DNA from: Burkholderia sp. WAC0059
GTDB lineage: Bacteria; Pseudomonadota; Gammaproteobacteria; Burkholderiales; Burkholderiaceae
DNA: 64,000 nucleotides
Assembly: GCF_002870125.1 (NCBI RefSeq)
Contig: NZ_PNEO01000014.1
Coordinates: 62,001 to 126,000 of the forward strand
Direction of reading: 5' to 3'
Part shown: in pieces, positions 1 to 8,377 of the stretch
Layout: each line of letters starts with the position of its first letter
Numbering within the stretch: position 1 is the stretch's first letter
Program-made: the position numbers and the translations under genes
The notes under the pieces: model-generated
Seen by the model: the letters and a program-made list of their open reading frames with translations, nothing else
Told to the model about the DNA's origin: nothing
Database searches by the model: none

Positions 1-282
1 GAGCGCGCCGGCCGCGCCCGAGGCGGCGGCCCGCGCGTTGTGGGCGGCCTGCTCGATGGCGGCGAGGATCGCGCGGGCGTCGGCGTAGAAGCGCTCGCCT
101 GCGGCCGTCAGCGTCACGCTGCGCGGGCTGCGCTCGATCAGCTTCACGCCGAGGCTCGCCTCGAGGGCGGCCAACTGCCGGCTGAGCGGCGGTTGCGAGA
201 GGTGCAGGCGTACCGCCGCCCGGCCGAAATGGCGGGTTTCGGCCAGCGTCACGAAGTAGCGCAGGGGCTTGACGTCTATCAC
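1..282 (-). CDS. LysR-family transcriptional regulator, N-terminal part only
   Basis: The visible part starts with the classic LysR winged helix-turn-helix: LRYFVTLAETRHFGRAA, then SQPPLSRQLAALE and LTAAGERFYADA. About 94 residues are present and the effector-binding domain lies beyond the left edge. A GTG at 282 gives the normal LysR N-terminus. An in-frame ATG at 336 would add 18 residues and is the alternative start. The gene is divergent from the AEC permease, the usual LysR/target arrangement, so it probably controls that transporter. Family certain; effector unknown. Confidence 0.85.
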   Translation of the reverse strand, partial: MIDVKPLRYFVTLAETRHFGRAAVRLHLSQPPLSRQLAALEASLGVKLIERSPRSVTLTAAGERFYADARAILAAIEQAAHNARAAASGAAGAL

Positions 283-412
283 GATGCAGGAAAGGTATTG
301 CCGGGCGTCCGAAACAGTATTGGATTGTATCGCCATGAAGCACTACCCTTGCGCATCGTCCTGTTCGCGCCCCGTCTTGCGCCGTTGTTTCACGCCTTCG
401 TCCCGCCCGCCG

Positions 413-1357
413 ATGTTATCGACCCTCGAAATCCTGCTGCCCGTCTTCGCCCTGATCCTCGCCGGCTTCGTCTGCCGCCGCCGCGGCGTGCTCGGCCCCA
501 ACGCGGCCTCGGAGCTGAACCGCTTCGTGGTCTGGCTCGCGCTGCCCGCGCTGCTGTTCGACACGATGGCGCACGCCACCTGGCTCCAGCTCGACCAGCC
601 GGCCTTCATCGCCGTCTTCTCGATCGCCTGCGCCGGCGCGTTCGCGTTCATCCTCGCCGTGCGGCTCGCGCGCGGCCTGCACCTCGCCGACGCCAGCATC
701 GACGCGATCGCCGCCGCCTACCCGAACACCGGCTACATCGGCTTCCCGCTCTGTCTGATCCTGTTCGGCGCAAGCAGCCTGACGCCGACGACGATCGCCA
801 CGATCATCGTCGCCTGCGTGCTCTTCGCCATCGCCATCGTGCTGATCGAAATCGGCCTGCAGACCGAACGCGCGCCGCACCGGCTCGGCCTGAAGGTGCT
901 GCGCTCGCTCTCGCGCAATCCGCTCATCGTCTCGCCGATCGCCGGCGTGGCGCTCGCCGCCGCGCACGTCGCGGTGCCGGCCAGCGCCGAGACTTTCCTG
1001 AAACTGCTGAGCGGCGCGGCGAGCCCGTGCGCGCTCGTGAGCCTCGGCCTCTTTCTCGCCGAGCGCCGCCCGGCCGGCGACGCCGTCCCGCGCAGCGCGC
1101 TGCTGCTGACCGGCACCAAGCTCGTGGTGCAGCCGGCGCTCGCCTGGTGGCTCGCGGCGCGCGTGTTCGTGCTGCCCGCCACGCTCGTCGACATGACCGT
1201 CGTGCTGGCCGCCCTGCCGACCGGCACCGGGCCGTTCATGCTGGCCGAGTTCTACCGGCGCGAGGGACAGGTCGCCTCGCGCACCATCCTGTTCTCGACG
1301 CTCGGCTCGCTGGTCTCGCTCTCGGCGCTGCTGCTCTACCTGCACCTCCACGCCTGA
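413..1357 (+). CDS. AEC-family (auxin efflux carrier type) permease
   Basis: A 314-residue, very hydrophobic protein with about ten membrane segments. It begins MLSTLEILLPVFALILAG and contains the AEC-typical stretch NTGYIGFPLCLILFG. Bacterial AEC members such as MdcF and MleP carry malonate, malate or other small anions across the inner membrane. The ATG at 413 was chosen because it gives the family length and starts right at the first membrane helix; upstream in-frame starts (269, 335) would add unrelated basic sequence. It is divergent from a LysR regulator. Substrate unknown. Confidence 0.8.
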   Translation: MLSTLEILLPVFALILAGFVCRRRGVLGPNAASELNRFVVWLALPALLFDTMAHATWLQLDQPAFIAVFSIACAGAFAFILAVRLARGLHLADASIDAIAAAYPNTGYIGFPLCLILFGASSLTPTTIATIIVACVLFAIAIVLIEIGLQTERAPHRLGLKVLRSLSRNPLIVSPIAGVALAAAHVAVPASAETFLKLLSGAASPCALVSLGLFLAERRPAGDAVPRSALLLTGTKLVVQPALAWWLAARVFVLPATLVDMTVVLAALPTGTGPFMLAEFYRREGQVASRTILFSTLGSLVSLSALLLYLHLHA

Positions 1358-1417
1358 GCGCTTCGCGCGCGAAGAAGTCAACCCAGGCCGGACACCGGCC
1401 GCCAGGCGACAGACGGA

Positions 1418-1972
1418 TCAGGCCGGCGGCCCTGCCGAAAGCCACGCGTAGCTCAGGCCGACGCCGTCGTTCTCCGCCGCGTCGTAGAGCCGGTCCGGCT
1501 CGACGCCGTCCCGCCCGAACGCGCGGACGAACAGGTCGGCCCCGGGCGCGCGCTCGCCGATTTCGGGCGACTGGAGCAGCACCGCGGCCCGGCGGGCACA
1601 GTAGCGTTTAGCCTGGATCCGCGCGAAGCGCACGTCGTCCTGGAGCTGCGCCGCGCTGCACCCTTGCGCGTCGCGCACCACCACCGAGGCCAAGCCGCCC
1701 GACGCGCGCGCGAGCACCCATGCCGCGCGATATTCGCCGAACGCGTCGGGCTCGGCGAGCACGCCGATCAGGCCCGTGATGTCGCGAAAGTGCGCGTCGG
1801 ATTCGAGCAGCGCGCGGGCGCGCGCGGGGATCGCGCCGTCGCGCATCCAGCCGGCGAGCGGCGAAACGGGCCGCTCGCCGCGGCGCAGGACCATTCCCGT
1901 CTCGCCCAGCAGGCAGGCCAGGCCGCCGGAATCGACCCGCGCGGGGATCGTCAGATAGTCGGGCAGAACCAT
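1418..1972 (-). CDS. Protein of unknown function, last gene of the Rieske oxygenase operon
   Basis: A 184-residue soluble protein beginning MVLPDYLTIPARVDSGG. It has no signal peptide, membrane segment or metal motif that I can recognise. It sits 71 bases downstream of the VanB-type reductase on the same strand, so it is likely co-transcribed with the reductase and the Rieske oxygenase. Longer in-frame starts (to 2197) would overlap the reductase and read as shadow sequence, so ATG 1972 is preferred. An accessory role in the oxygenase pathway is inference from position only. Confidence 0.65.
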   Translation of the reverse strand: MVLPDYLTIPARVDSGGLACLLGETGMVLRRGERPVSPLAGWMRDGAIPARARALLESDAHFRDITGLIGVLAEPDAFGEYRAAWVLARASGGLASVVVRDAQGCSAAQLQDDVRFARIQAKRYCARRAAVLLQSPEIGERAPGADLFVRAFGRDGVEPDRLYDAAENDGVGLSYAWLSAGPPA

Positions 1973-2043
1973 GTCGTCTCCATCTTTCTTGTCGGTATCG
2001 TCGTCGGTCCGTCCGCCGGCAGAGCCGCCGCGGAAGGCCGCCG

Positions 2044-3057
2044 CTACAGGTCCAGCACGAGCGACCCTCCCTTCGCCCGCGATACGCATACGGTCATGAA
2101 ATCGCGCTGCTCGTCCTCGCTGAGGATGCAGTCGCGATGATCCACTTCGCCCTGCAGATAGCGAACCTTGCAGGTGCCGCAAAGTCCCGCCTCGCACGAC
2201 GTCTCGACGCCGATTCGCGCATCCCGCAGGACCTCCGCGATACTACGCCCAGGCGGCACGGCAAGCCGCTGCCCCGTACTCGCGATCTCGACCGTGAAGT
2301 CGGCGCCGTCGGTTTCGTCCGCTGCTTCGTCGCCGCCGGCGGCCGGCCGGGCCGGCGCCGCGAAATGCTCGCAGTGCACGCTCCCCTTCGGCCAGTCCGC
2401 GGCCGCTTCGGCGCAAGCCTTCATGAAGCCGGCCGGCCCGCAGTAATAGACGTGCGTGCCCTCGCGCTTCTCTTCGCGCAGTAGCCGCGCGACGTCGAGG
2501 CCTCGCGACGGGTCGCCGCCATCGAAATGCAGATGAAGCCGGTCCGCCGGGAACGCTTCGCGCAGTGCCGGTTCGAACGCGACCGCCTCGGGATCGCGCG
2601 CGCAGTAATGCAGCGCGAAATCCGCGCCGCGCCGCTGGAGTTCGTGGGCCATGGCCTTGAGCGGCGTCACGCCGATGCCGCCGGCCAGCAGGACGACGCG
2701 CTGCGCCCGCCCGTCCAGTTCGAAATGATTGCGCGGCCGGCCGATGCGCAGGACGTCCTGCACGCGCACGCGCTCGTGCATGGCCTTCGAGCCGCCGCGG
2801 CCGCGTTCGTCGCGCAGCACCGCGATCACGTAGCGTCCGCGCTCGTGCGGCGCATTGCATAGCGAATACTGGCGGACGATGCCGTCGCCCGCATGAACGT
2901 CGATGTGGGCGCCGGCCGCAAACGGCGGCAGTTCACCGCCGCCGGCCGCGACGAGTTCGTAGGACTGGATGTTGCGGCCTTCGTAACGAATCTGCCTCAC
3001 GAATACTTCGAGTGTCGAGGTCGCCGGCGCGACCGGCTCCAGACTCCCTTCTGCCAT
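2044..3057 (-). CDS. PDR/VanB-family oxidoreductase (FMN, NADH, [2Fe-2S])
   Basis: A 337-residue reductase of the phthalate dioxygenase reductase/vanillate demethylase VanB type, which passes electrons from NAD(P)H through FMN and a [2Fe-2S] cluster to a Rieske oxygenase. The flavin domain contains RQYSLCNAP. The nucleotide-binding domain starts at LLAGGIGVTPLKAM and includes YYCGPAGFM. The C-terminal plant-type ferredoxin domain has ligands C288, C293, C296 and C324. GGAGG lies about 6 bases before ATG 3057; the in-frame start at 3099 lacks this support. Its partner is surely the oxygenase immediately upstream. Confidence 0.93.
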   Translation of the reverse strand: MAEGSLEPVAPATSTLEVFVRQIRYEGRNIQSYELVAAGGGELPPFAAGAHIDVHAGDGIVRQYSLCNAPHERGRYVIAVLRDERGRGGSKAMHERVRVQDVLRIGRPRNHFELDGRAQRVVLLAGGIGVTPLKAMAHELQRRGADFALHYCARDPEAVAFEPALREAFPADRLHLHFDGGDPSRGLDVARLLREEKREGTHVYYCGPAGFMKACAEAAADWPKGSVHCEHFAAPARPAAGGDEAADETDGADFTVEIASTGQRLAVPPGRSIAEVLRDARIGVETSCEAGLCGTCKVRYLQGEVDHRDCILSEDEQRDFMTVCVSRAKGGSLVLDL

Positions 3058-3261
3058 GATGCCTCCGGGGCGGCCCGGACGTGCCGGGCCGCCGTGCAAT
3101 CGTATATGGGTGGCGTGCGAAGGCAGCGGGCGTTTGCGCCGCGCCGCCCCGGCACGATCTCCGCATGGGTCCGCCCGCAGGCCGACTCGCGGTCCGCGCG
3201 CGGGGAGGTGGGTTCCCGCCCGCCATGCCGGCGGGCAGCCCCGCGCGCGATCTACCGCCGC

Positions 3262-4830
3262 CTATGAGCGCGGCGCCGACGACGCCGCCGTGCCCCGTAC
3301 CGCCTGCTCGAGCGCCTCCATTTTCTCGCGCACGAACGCCGTACGCGCCTCGCCCCTGAGCGATTCGCTCTCGTTCAGGATCGCCACCACGCCCTTCGAG
3401 AGCTTGCGGCGCCGCTCGATTTCCTCCTCGACGGAATCCGCTTCCGGCAGGTCGAAGACGTTGCCCGAACAAAAGCTGTTCGGCGTGCCGCCGACCGTGC
3501 GCAGCCACTCGGCGAACTGCACCGGCCCCGCCGCCGGATTGCTGCCGCGCACGGCGTCGCGCAGCATCTTGCGGAACAGGTAGAGGCCCGCGTCGAGCTT
3601 GGTCGGATGTTCGAGCGTATGCACCGCGATCGGCCGCTGGCTGATGATCGCCTCGTAGTCGCCGGGCGCGTACTGCGCGTCCTTGTAATGGGCGCGCTCG
3701 CGGTGGTTGGGCGGGATCGGCGGCATGTCCTCGAGCCGGTACTTGCCGAAGCGCTCGGGCCGGCGCATCGCGACCTGCCCTTCGAGAAAGTCGATCGACT
3801 CGTAGCCGACCCATTCCTTCTTGCCCACGCCGCGCGTGTCGATGCCGGGGCCCATCACGCGCCAGCCGATCATCTTGCTGTTCTCGTCGTCGACGGGCAC
3901 CGTCCAGCGGATGATGTGGAAGCGGCTGAACAGCTTCTTCGCGGAGCCGTCCTCGGACGTGTACGCGTGCAGGCTCAGGTTCGGCAGCACCTGGTGCTGC
4001 ACGCGCACGAACATGCGCTCGCGGTCGACGCGGCGCGCGCCCGCGCAGGCGAGCCCGCGCCCCTGCTGGACCGGAATGAACTGCATGTCGGGCGCGACTT
4101 CCATCGAGGCCGCGCCGACCTCGTCGAACGTCGTGCCCTGATAGTGGCCGTCCACGACGTTCCTCGCGGCGTGCAGCGCCGCCGTGTGGAAGTTGTCGGC
4201 GGCGTTGTCCTGCACCTGCAGCCAGTTGCAGTGCTGGAAGTTGCTGTAGGCGACGAGTTCGTCGCCGGGCAGCACCGTGAAGTCGCCCTCCCACTCGGGA
4301 AACGGCGGCTCCTCTTCGGGCGGCCCCATGTAGGCGAACACGAGGCCGTTGCGCTCGATGGCCTTGTAGGCGCCCTGGCGGATCGAGCACGCGTACTTCG
4401 CGGCCTCGGCTTCCTCGCCCTTCGGATAGGGCACGTGCAGGCAGGTGCCGTCCACGTCGAACACCATGCCGTGATAGCAGCACTGGATGCCGCGCTCCTG
4501 GATCGCGCCGTACTCGAGCGACGCGCCGCGATGCGTGCAGTGCGCGTGCAGCACGCCGACGCGGCCGCTGCCGTCGCGGAACGCGACCAGCTCCTCGCTG
4601 AGGATCTTCAGGAAGCGCGGCGTGTCGGTCAGTTCCATCGACAGGCAGACCGGATGCCAGAAGCGCCGCATATACTCGCCCATCGGCGTGCCCGGCCCCG
4701 TCTCGGTGAGCTCGGGATCGTGCTGCGGCACCCGGTTCGTGTAATAGCCGCCGTACGGAATCAGCTTCTTGACCGCCGCCGTTCCGCCCGTGCTACCGCC
4801 CTTGTCCATCTTTTCCGATTTGATCGTCAT
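3262..4830 (-). CDS. Rieske non-haem iron aromatic ring-hydroxylating oxygenase, large subunit
   Basis: A 522-residue oxygenase component. The Rieske cluster motif is C98-x-H100 and C117-x2-H120. The mononuclear iron site is D212, H215 and H220 in DNFHTAALH, so both centres look intact. The length and the lack of a beta subunit fit the phthalate/vanillate/LigX-like group, which dihydroxylates or O-demethylates aromatic acids. GAAGGAG precedes the ATG. The reductase follows on the same strand and a GntR regulator is divergent. The substrate cannot be read from sequence; vanillate-like or phthalate-like acids are plausible. Confidence 0.92.
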   Translation of the reverse strand: MTIKSEKMDKGGSTGGTAAVKKLIPYGGYYTNRVPQHDPELTETGPGTPMGEYMRRFWHPVCLSMELTDTPRFLKILSEELVAFRDGSGRVGVLHAHCTHRGASLEYGAIQERGIQCCYHGMVFDVDGTCLHVPYPKGEEAEAAKYACSIRQGAYKAIERNGLVFAYMGPPEEEPPFPEWEGDFTVLPGDELVAYSNFQHCNWLQVQDNAADNFHTAALHAARNVVDGHYQGTTFDEVGAASMEVAPDMQFIPVQQGRGLACAGARRVDRERMFVRVQHQVLPNLSLHAYTSEDGSAKKLFSRFHIIRWTVPVDDENSKMIGWRVMGPGIDTRGVGKKEWVGYESIDFLEGQVAMRRPERFGKYRLEDMPPIPPNHRERAHYKDAQYAPGDYEAIISQRPIAVHTLEHPTKLDAGLYLFRKMLRDAVRGSNPAAGPVQFAEWLRTVGGTPNSFCSGNVFDLPEADSVEEEIERRRKLSKGVVAILNESESLRGEARTAFVREKMEALEQAVRGTAASSAPRS

Positions 4831-4920
4831 GGGGACTCCTTCTCAGTTGACCCGGATCGCCGCCCTCCGGCGGTCGTCCGCATTCGCCGCTTCACATTTT
4901 CCAGCTTTCTGAACTCCGAA

Positions 4921-4934
4921 CTCTGTATACAGAG
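4921..4934. promoter_or_regulatory. Perfect 14-bp palindrome, probable GntR operator
   Basis: CTCTGTATACAGAG is perfectly self-complementary. It lies in the intergenic space between the Rieske oxygenase (ATG at 4830) and the divergent GntR gene (ATG at 5103). FCD-type GntR proteins bind short TGTATACA-like palindromes. A related half-site pair occurs again at 5077-5095. Binding is inferred. Confidence 0.6.
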
Positions 4935-5076
4935 ATTAGGAGCACTCGAACGCCGCGCCTATATGGGTTAACACTCACCATCGTCACTACCGCAACCCGT
5001 TCGCACTTCCAACGAATTGACGTACATCAAACTCAAAGCACAAGGCCGCGTTGACCTGGACCGAGGGCCACTGTAG

Positions 5077-5095
5077 TCTGTATTCAAAGTACAGA
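5077..5095. promoter_or_regulatory. Second operator-like site just upstream of the GntR gene
   Basis: TCTGTA and TACAGA arms flank a 7-base spacer. These are the same half-sites as in the perfect palindrome at 4921. The site ends 7 bases before the GntR start codon, where it could mediate autorepression. Confidence 0.45.
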
Positions 5096-5102
5096 GATCG
5101 CC

Positions 5103-5783
5103 ATGCCCGTCAAATTCGAAAAGCTCCAGGTCCGTCCCGATTACGTCGAAGAGGTCTACCGCGCCCTGCTCGACGCGATCAGCGACGGCTCGCTCCCGCC
5201 GGGCACGCGGCTCACCCAGGAGGACATCGCCGAGCAGTTCGCGGTGTCGCGCTCGCCCGTGCTGCAGGCGCTGCGGCTCCTCAAGAAGGACGGCCTCGTG
5301 CAGGACGCGCCGGGCCGCGGCGTGCTCGTCGCGCCACTCGACGTCGAATGGATCGGCCGGCTCTACGAGGTGCGCGGCGCGCTCGATTCGCTCGCCGTGA
5401 AGCTCGCCGCGCAGCGCGGCAGCAAGATCGACCCGGCCCTCGTCGCGCAGGGGCGCCGCGCCTCGAAGGGCAAGGACGTCAAGGCGATGATCGACGCCGA
5501 CGCCGCGTTCCACAACGCCATCTACCAGGCCTCGGGCAATCCGCTCATCGGCGAGAGCGCGCATCTGCACTGGGTCCATCTGCGCCGCGTGATGGGCGCC
5601 GTGTTGCAGTCGTCGAAGCTGCGCGACTCGATCTGGGACGAGCACGCCGCCATCGCCCAGGCCATCGCGGCCGGCAACGTCGGGCAGGCGGTCGAACTGA
5701 CCGAACTGCATACCGACCGGGCGCGCAGCAATCTCGTCGCCCGGCTCGGCGACGTACTCGGCGTCGCGGCCGGCGAGGCCTGA
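5103..5783 (+). CDS. GntR-family regulator, FCD (FadR-type) subfamily
   Basis: A 226-residue regulator. The N-terminal winged helix contains GTRLTQEDIAEQFAVSRSP and is followed by an FCD ligand-binding domain with the characteristic AFHNAIYQASGNPLIGE segment. Regulators of this type usually repress a divergent catabolic operon until a small carboxylate is bound. The divergent Rieske oxygenase operon, with two shared half-site elements between the genes, is the likely target. It converges on the MFS gene downstream. Confidence 0.9.
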   Translation: MPVKFEKLQVRPDYVEEVYRALLDAISDGSLPPGTRLTQEDIAEQFAVSRSPVLQALRLLKKDGLVQDAPGRGVLVAPLDVEWIGRLYEVRGALDSLAVKLAAQRGSKIDPALVAQGRRASKGKDVKAMIDADAAFHNAIYQASGNPLIGESAHLHWVHLRRVMGAVLQSSKLRDSIWDEHAAIAQAIAAGNVGQAVELTELHTDRARSNLVARLGDVLGVAAGEA

Positions 5784-5803
5784 GCCATACTTGTCGTCGC
5801 CCG

Positions 5804-5829
5804 GCGCGAGCCCGCCGGCGGGCTCGCGC
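5804..5829. terminator. 26-bp perfect palindrome between convergent genes
   Basis: The segment from GCGCGAGCCCGCC to its exact complement is self-complementary over 26 bases. It lies between the ends of the GntR gene (5783) and the MFS gene (5909). It has no T-run, so it may be a weak bidirectional terminator or just a stable mRNA-end structure. Confidence 0.4.
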
Positions 5830-5908
5830 GACCGCCCCGTCGCCTGCGGACCGGGGGCCAGGACGTCGCCTCGCTCCCGGCCCGACGAACCGCCGTTGCC
5901 TTTCAACT

Positions 5909-7288
5909 TCAGGCGCCCGGCCGCGAGGCGCCCGACGGCAACGCCGCCGACACCTCCGCGCTCCCGTCCTCGCGCGCCGGCACGAACCCGCTGCTGTTCA
6001 CGGTCCGCGCGGGCAGCGTCAGCGTCAACGCGCTCGCGATCACCATGCTCACGGCGAGGCCGAGCACGCCGTTGCCCGTCGAGCCCGTCGTCGTCTGCAG
6101 CACGCCGATCACCCACGGACTCACGACGCCGGCGATACTGCCGACCGAGTTCGCGAGCGCGATGCCGGCCGCCGCGGCCGCGCCGCCGAGCACGGTCGGC
6201 GGCAGCGCCCAGAACTGCGAGATGGTCGTCAACACGCCCATCGTGCCGATGGTCAGCGAGATCATCGCGAGCACGATGCTGTGCGCCCACGCCACGCTCA
6301 TGCACAGGCCCACCGCGCCGACGACGCCCGGCAGCGCCAGATGCCAGCGGCGCTCGCCGCGGCGATCCGACAGGTAGCCGACGACGATCATCGCCACGGT
6401 CGCCGCCGCGTACGGCACGGCCGAGAGCAGCCCGATGTCGAGCGGATTGGCCACGCCCGCCGCCTTGACGAGCGACGGCAGCCAGAACGACACGCCGTAG
6501 AGCCCCATCTCGAAGAAGAAGTAGATGGCGGAAAGCTTCAGGATGCGCGGGCTCATGAAGCCGTCGCGCAGCGAATGGAGCTTGCGCGCGGCCATGTCGC
6601 CCTCGAGATTGCGCGCGATCGTGGCCTTCTGGCCGGCCGTGAGCCAGGCCGCGTCGGCGACGCGGTCGTCCAGATAGAACCACGCGGCGATGCCGACCGC
6701 CACGGTCGGCACGCCTTCGAGCAGAAACAGCCACTGCCAGCCCGCGAGGCCGCCGTGGCCCGACACCGAGTGCATGATCCAGCCCGACAGCGGCCCGCCC
6801 ACCACGCCCGACATCGGGATGCCGGTCAGGAACAGCGCCGTCACCTTGCTGCGCTGCGAGGCGGGAAACCAGTACGTGAGGTAGAGCAGGATGGCCGGAA
6901 TGAATCCGGCCTCGGCCACGCCGAGCAGAAAGCGCATGGCGTAGAACGCGGCCGGCGTCTTCACGAACATCATCGCGGCGGCCAGCACGCCCCACGTCAC
7001 CATGATCCGCGCGATCCAGCGGCGCGCGCCGACCTTCAGCAGCACGAGATTGCTCGGCACCTCGAACAGCAGATAGCCGACGAAGAAGATGCCCGCGCCG
7101 AGCCCGTACACGGCGTCGCTCATGTGAAGGTCCTGCAGCATCTGGAGCTTGGCGAAGCTCACGTTGATGCGGTCGAGATAGGCGCAGAGATAGCAGAAGA
7201 ACAGGAACGGCAGCAGGCGCCACATCACCTTCGCATAGGTGGCCCGCTCCGTCGGCTCCGGGTGGAGAGCCGGACTGGTGGTGTTCAT
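5909..7288 (-). CDS. MFS transporter, anion:cation symporter (ACS) type
   Basis: A 459-residue permease with twelve predicted membrane segments. It carries the ACS hallmarks CAYLDRINVSFAK in helix 1, GAGIFFVGYLLFEVPSN, GARRWIARIMVTWG and LLGVAEAGFIPA. Members carry organic anions such as phthalate, galactarate, hexuronates or tartrate with protons. GGAG lies upstream of ATG 7288. The class II aldolase gene lies upstream on the same strand (stop 7415), so the two may be co-transcribed. It very likely imports that pathway's substrate; the exact acid is unknown. Confidence 0.9.
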   Translation of the reverse strand: MNTTSPALHPEPTERATYAKVMWRLLPFLFFCYLCAYLDRINVSFAKLQMLQDLHMSDAVYGLGAGIFFVGYLLFEVPSNLVLLKVGARRWIARIMVTWGVLAAAMMFVKTPAAFYAMRFLLGVAEAGFIPAILLYLTYWFPASQRSKVTALFLTGIPMSGVVGGPLSGWIMHSVSGHGGLAGWQWLFLLEGVPTVAVGIAAWFYLDDRVADAAWLTAGQKATIARNLEGDMAARKLHSLRDGFMSPRILKLSAIYFFFEMGLYGVSFWLPSLVKAAGVANPLDIGLLSAVPYAAATVAMIVVGYLSDRRGERRWHLALPGVVGAVGLCMSVAWAHSIVLAMISLTIGTMGVLTTISQFWALPPTVLGGAAAAAGIALANSVGSIAGVVSPWVIGVLQTTTGSTGNGVLGLAVSMVIASALTLTLPARTVNSSGFVPAREDGSAEVSAALPSGASRPGA

Positions 7289-7414
7289 GGGGTGTCTCCG
7301 TCATGTTTTATGTATGCCGGCAGGTCGGCGGATCGTGTCGTCCGTTGGTTCCTTTGCCTGTCGGGTCGCGCCGGCCCTCGATGCGGGGCCGGCGCACGGG
7401 CCGCTCGACCGGGA

Positions 7415-8257
7415 TCAGTCGAACATGTCGGGCTGCGTGTGGACGAACTCGTCCCAGAGCGTCTGGAAGTGCAGCCAGCCGATGTACTCGCTGCCCACGT
7501 GCTCGCGGCTGTAGCGCGCGCGGTCCGCCGGGACGAGCCTCGGCTTGATGCCCGTGGCCTCGACCGCCAGTTGCTGGCGGCAGCAGCGTTCGAGCGCGAT
7601 GAACCAGAACGCGGCCGAGTCGATGCTGTGACGGCTCGCCGTCAGCAGGCCGTGGTTCTGATGGATCGCCGCCTTCACGCCCTTGAACGCATGCGCGACC
7701 TTCGGGCCGGCCTTCACCTCGACCGCGACCTGGCCGGCCTCTTCTCCGATCACGACGTGGTCCTCGAAGAACGCGGCCGCGTCCTGGCTGATCGGCTCGA
7801 GCGGACGGCCCAGCGCCGAGAAGGCCGTGCCGTAGACCGTATGCGCGTGGCACATCGCCACGATGTCCTGATGCATCTCGTGCACGGCCGCATGCAGCAC
7901 GAAGCCGGCCCGGTTGATCGCGTGGCGGCCCTCGACCACGGTGCCCTTGTGGTCGGCGCAGATCAGGTTCGACAGCTTGACCTGCGAGAAGTGGATCGCC
8001 ATCGGGTTGGTCCAGTACAAACCCGGATTCTCGGGGTCGCGCACCGTCAGGTGGCCGGCGAAACCGTAGTCGAAACCGTGCTGGGCAAAGGCGCGGCAGG
8101 CGCCGACGAGCCGCTCCTTCAGATGCTGGCGCTGCGCCGCGGGGCTCGCGAACGTCGGCAGTTCGGGAAAGATCAGGCCCTTCTGCTCGGGCTGGTAGAT
8201 CGAGACGCGACCCTGCAGGTCGATCGTCTTCGCGGGGGCTTCCATCACTTCGGACAT
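7415..8257 (-). CDS. Class II aldolase/adducin-domain protein
   Basis: A 280-residue protein of the zinc-dependent class II aldolase family (FucA/AraD-like), which also includes decarboxylases and isomerases acting on hydroxylated acids. The zinc ligands are visible as H137-A-H139 and the conserved Q-N-H202-G-L-L segment. AAGGAG stands about 7 bases before ATG 8257, which excludes the much longer open frame that continues to 9214 over the LysR gene. It is divergent from a GcvA-type LysR and upstream of an MFS permease. The reaction is not assignable. Confidence 0.85.
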   Translation of the reverse strand: MSEVMEAPAKTIDLQGRVSIYQPEQKGLIFPELPTFASPAAQRQHLKERLVGACRAFAQHGFDYGFAGHLTVRDPENPGLYWTNPMAIHFSQVKLSNLICADHKGTVVEGRHAINRAGFVLHAAVHEMHQDIVAMCHAHTVYGTAFSALGRPLEPISQDAAAFFEDHVVIGEEAGQVAVEVKAGPKVAHAFKGVKAAIHQNHGLLTASRHSIDSAAFWFIALERCCRQQLAVEATGIKPRLVPADRARYSREHVGSEYIGWLHFQTLWDEFVHTQPDMFD

Positions 8258-8331
8258 GTCTGCTCCTTGTTCGTCTCCGTATGGGGTGATTCGATGATCG
8301 CGCCCGCGCCAGTTGTTGACAAACGATGACT

Positions 8332-8349
8332 GTTCATGAAAGCATGAAC
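8332..8349. promoter_or_regulatory. Inverted repeat between aldolase and LysR genes
   Basis: GTTCATG and CATGAAC are exact inverted arms separated by AAAG. The site lies 28 bases upstream of the LysR start and 75 bases upstream of the aldolase start. It suits a LysR-type operator for the divergent pair. Function inferred. Confidence 0.5.
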
Positions 8350-8377
8350 CACACTCACCTATTCCGAAGAACGACCC

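Noticed and set aside
3607..4971. Long plus-strand open frame opposite the Rieske oxygenase
   Set aside because: It is the antisense shadow of a clear Rieske oxygenase. Its composition is repetitive (Val/Arg/His-rich) and it has no domain.
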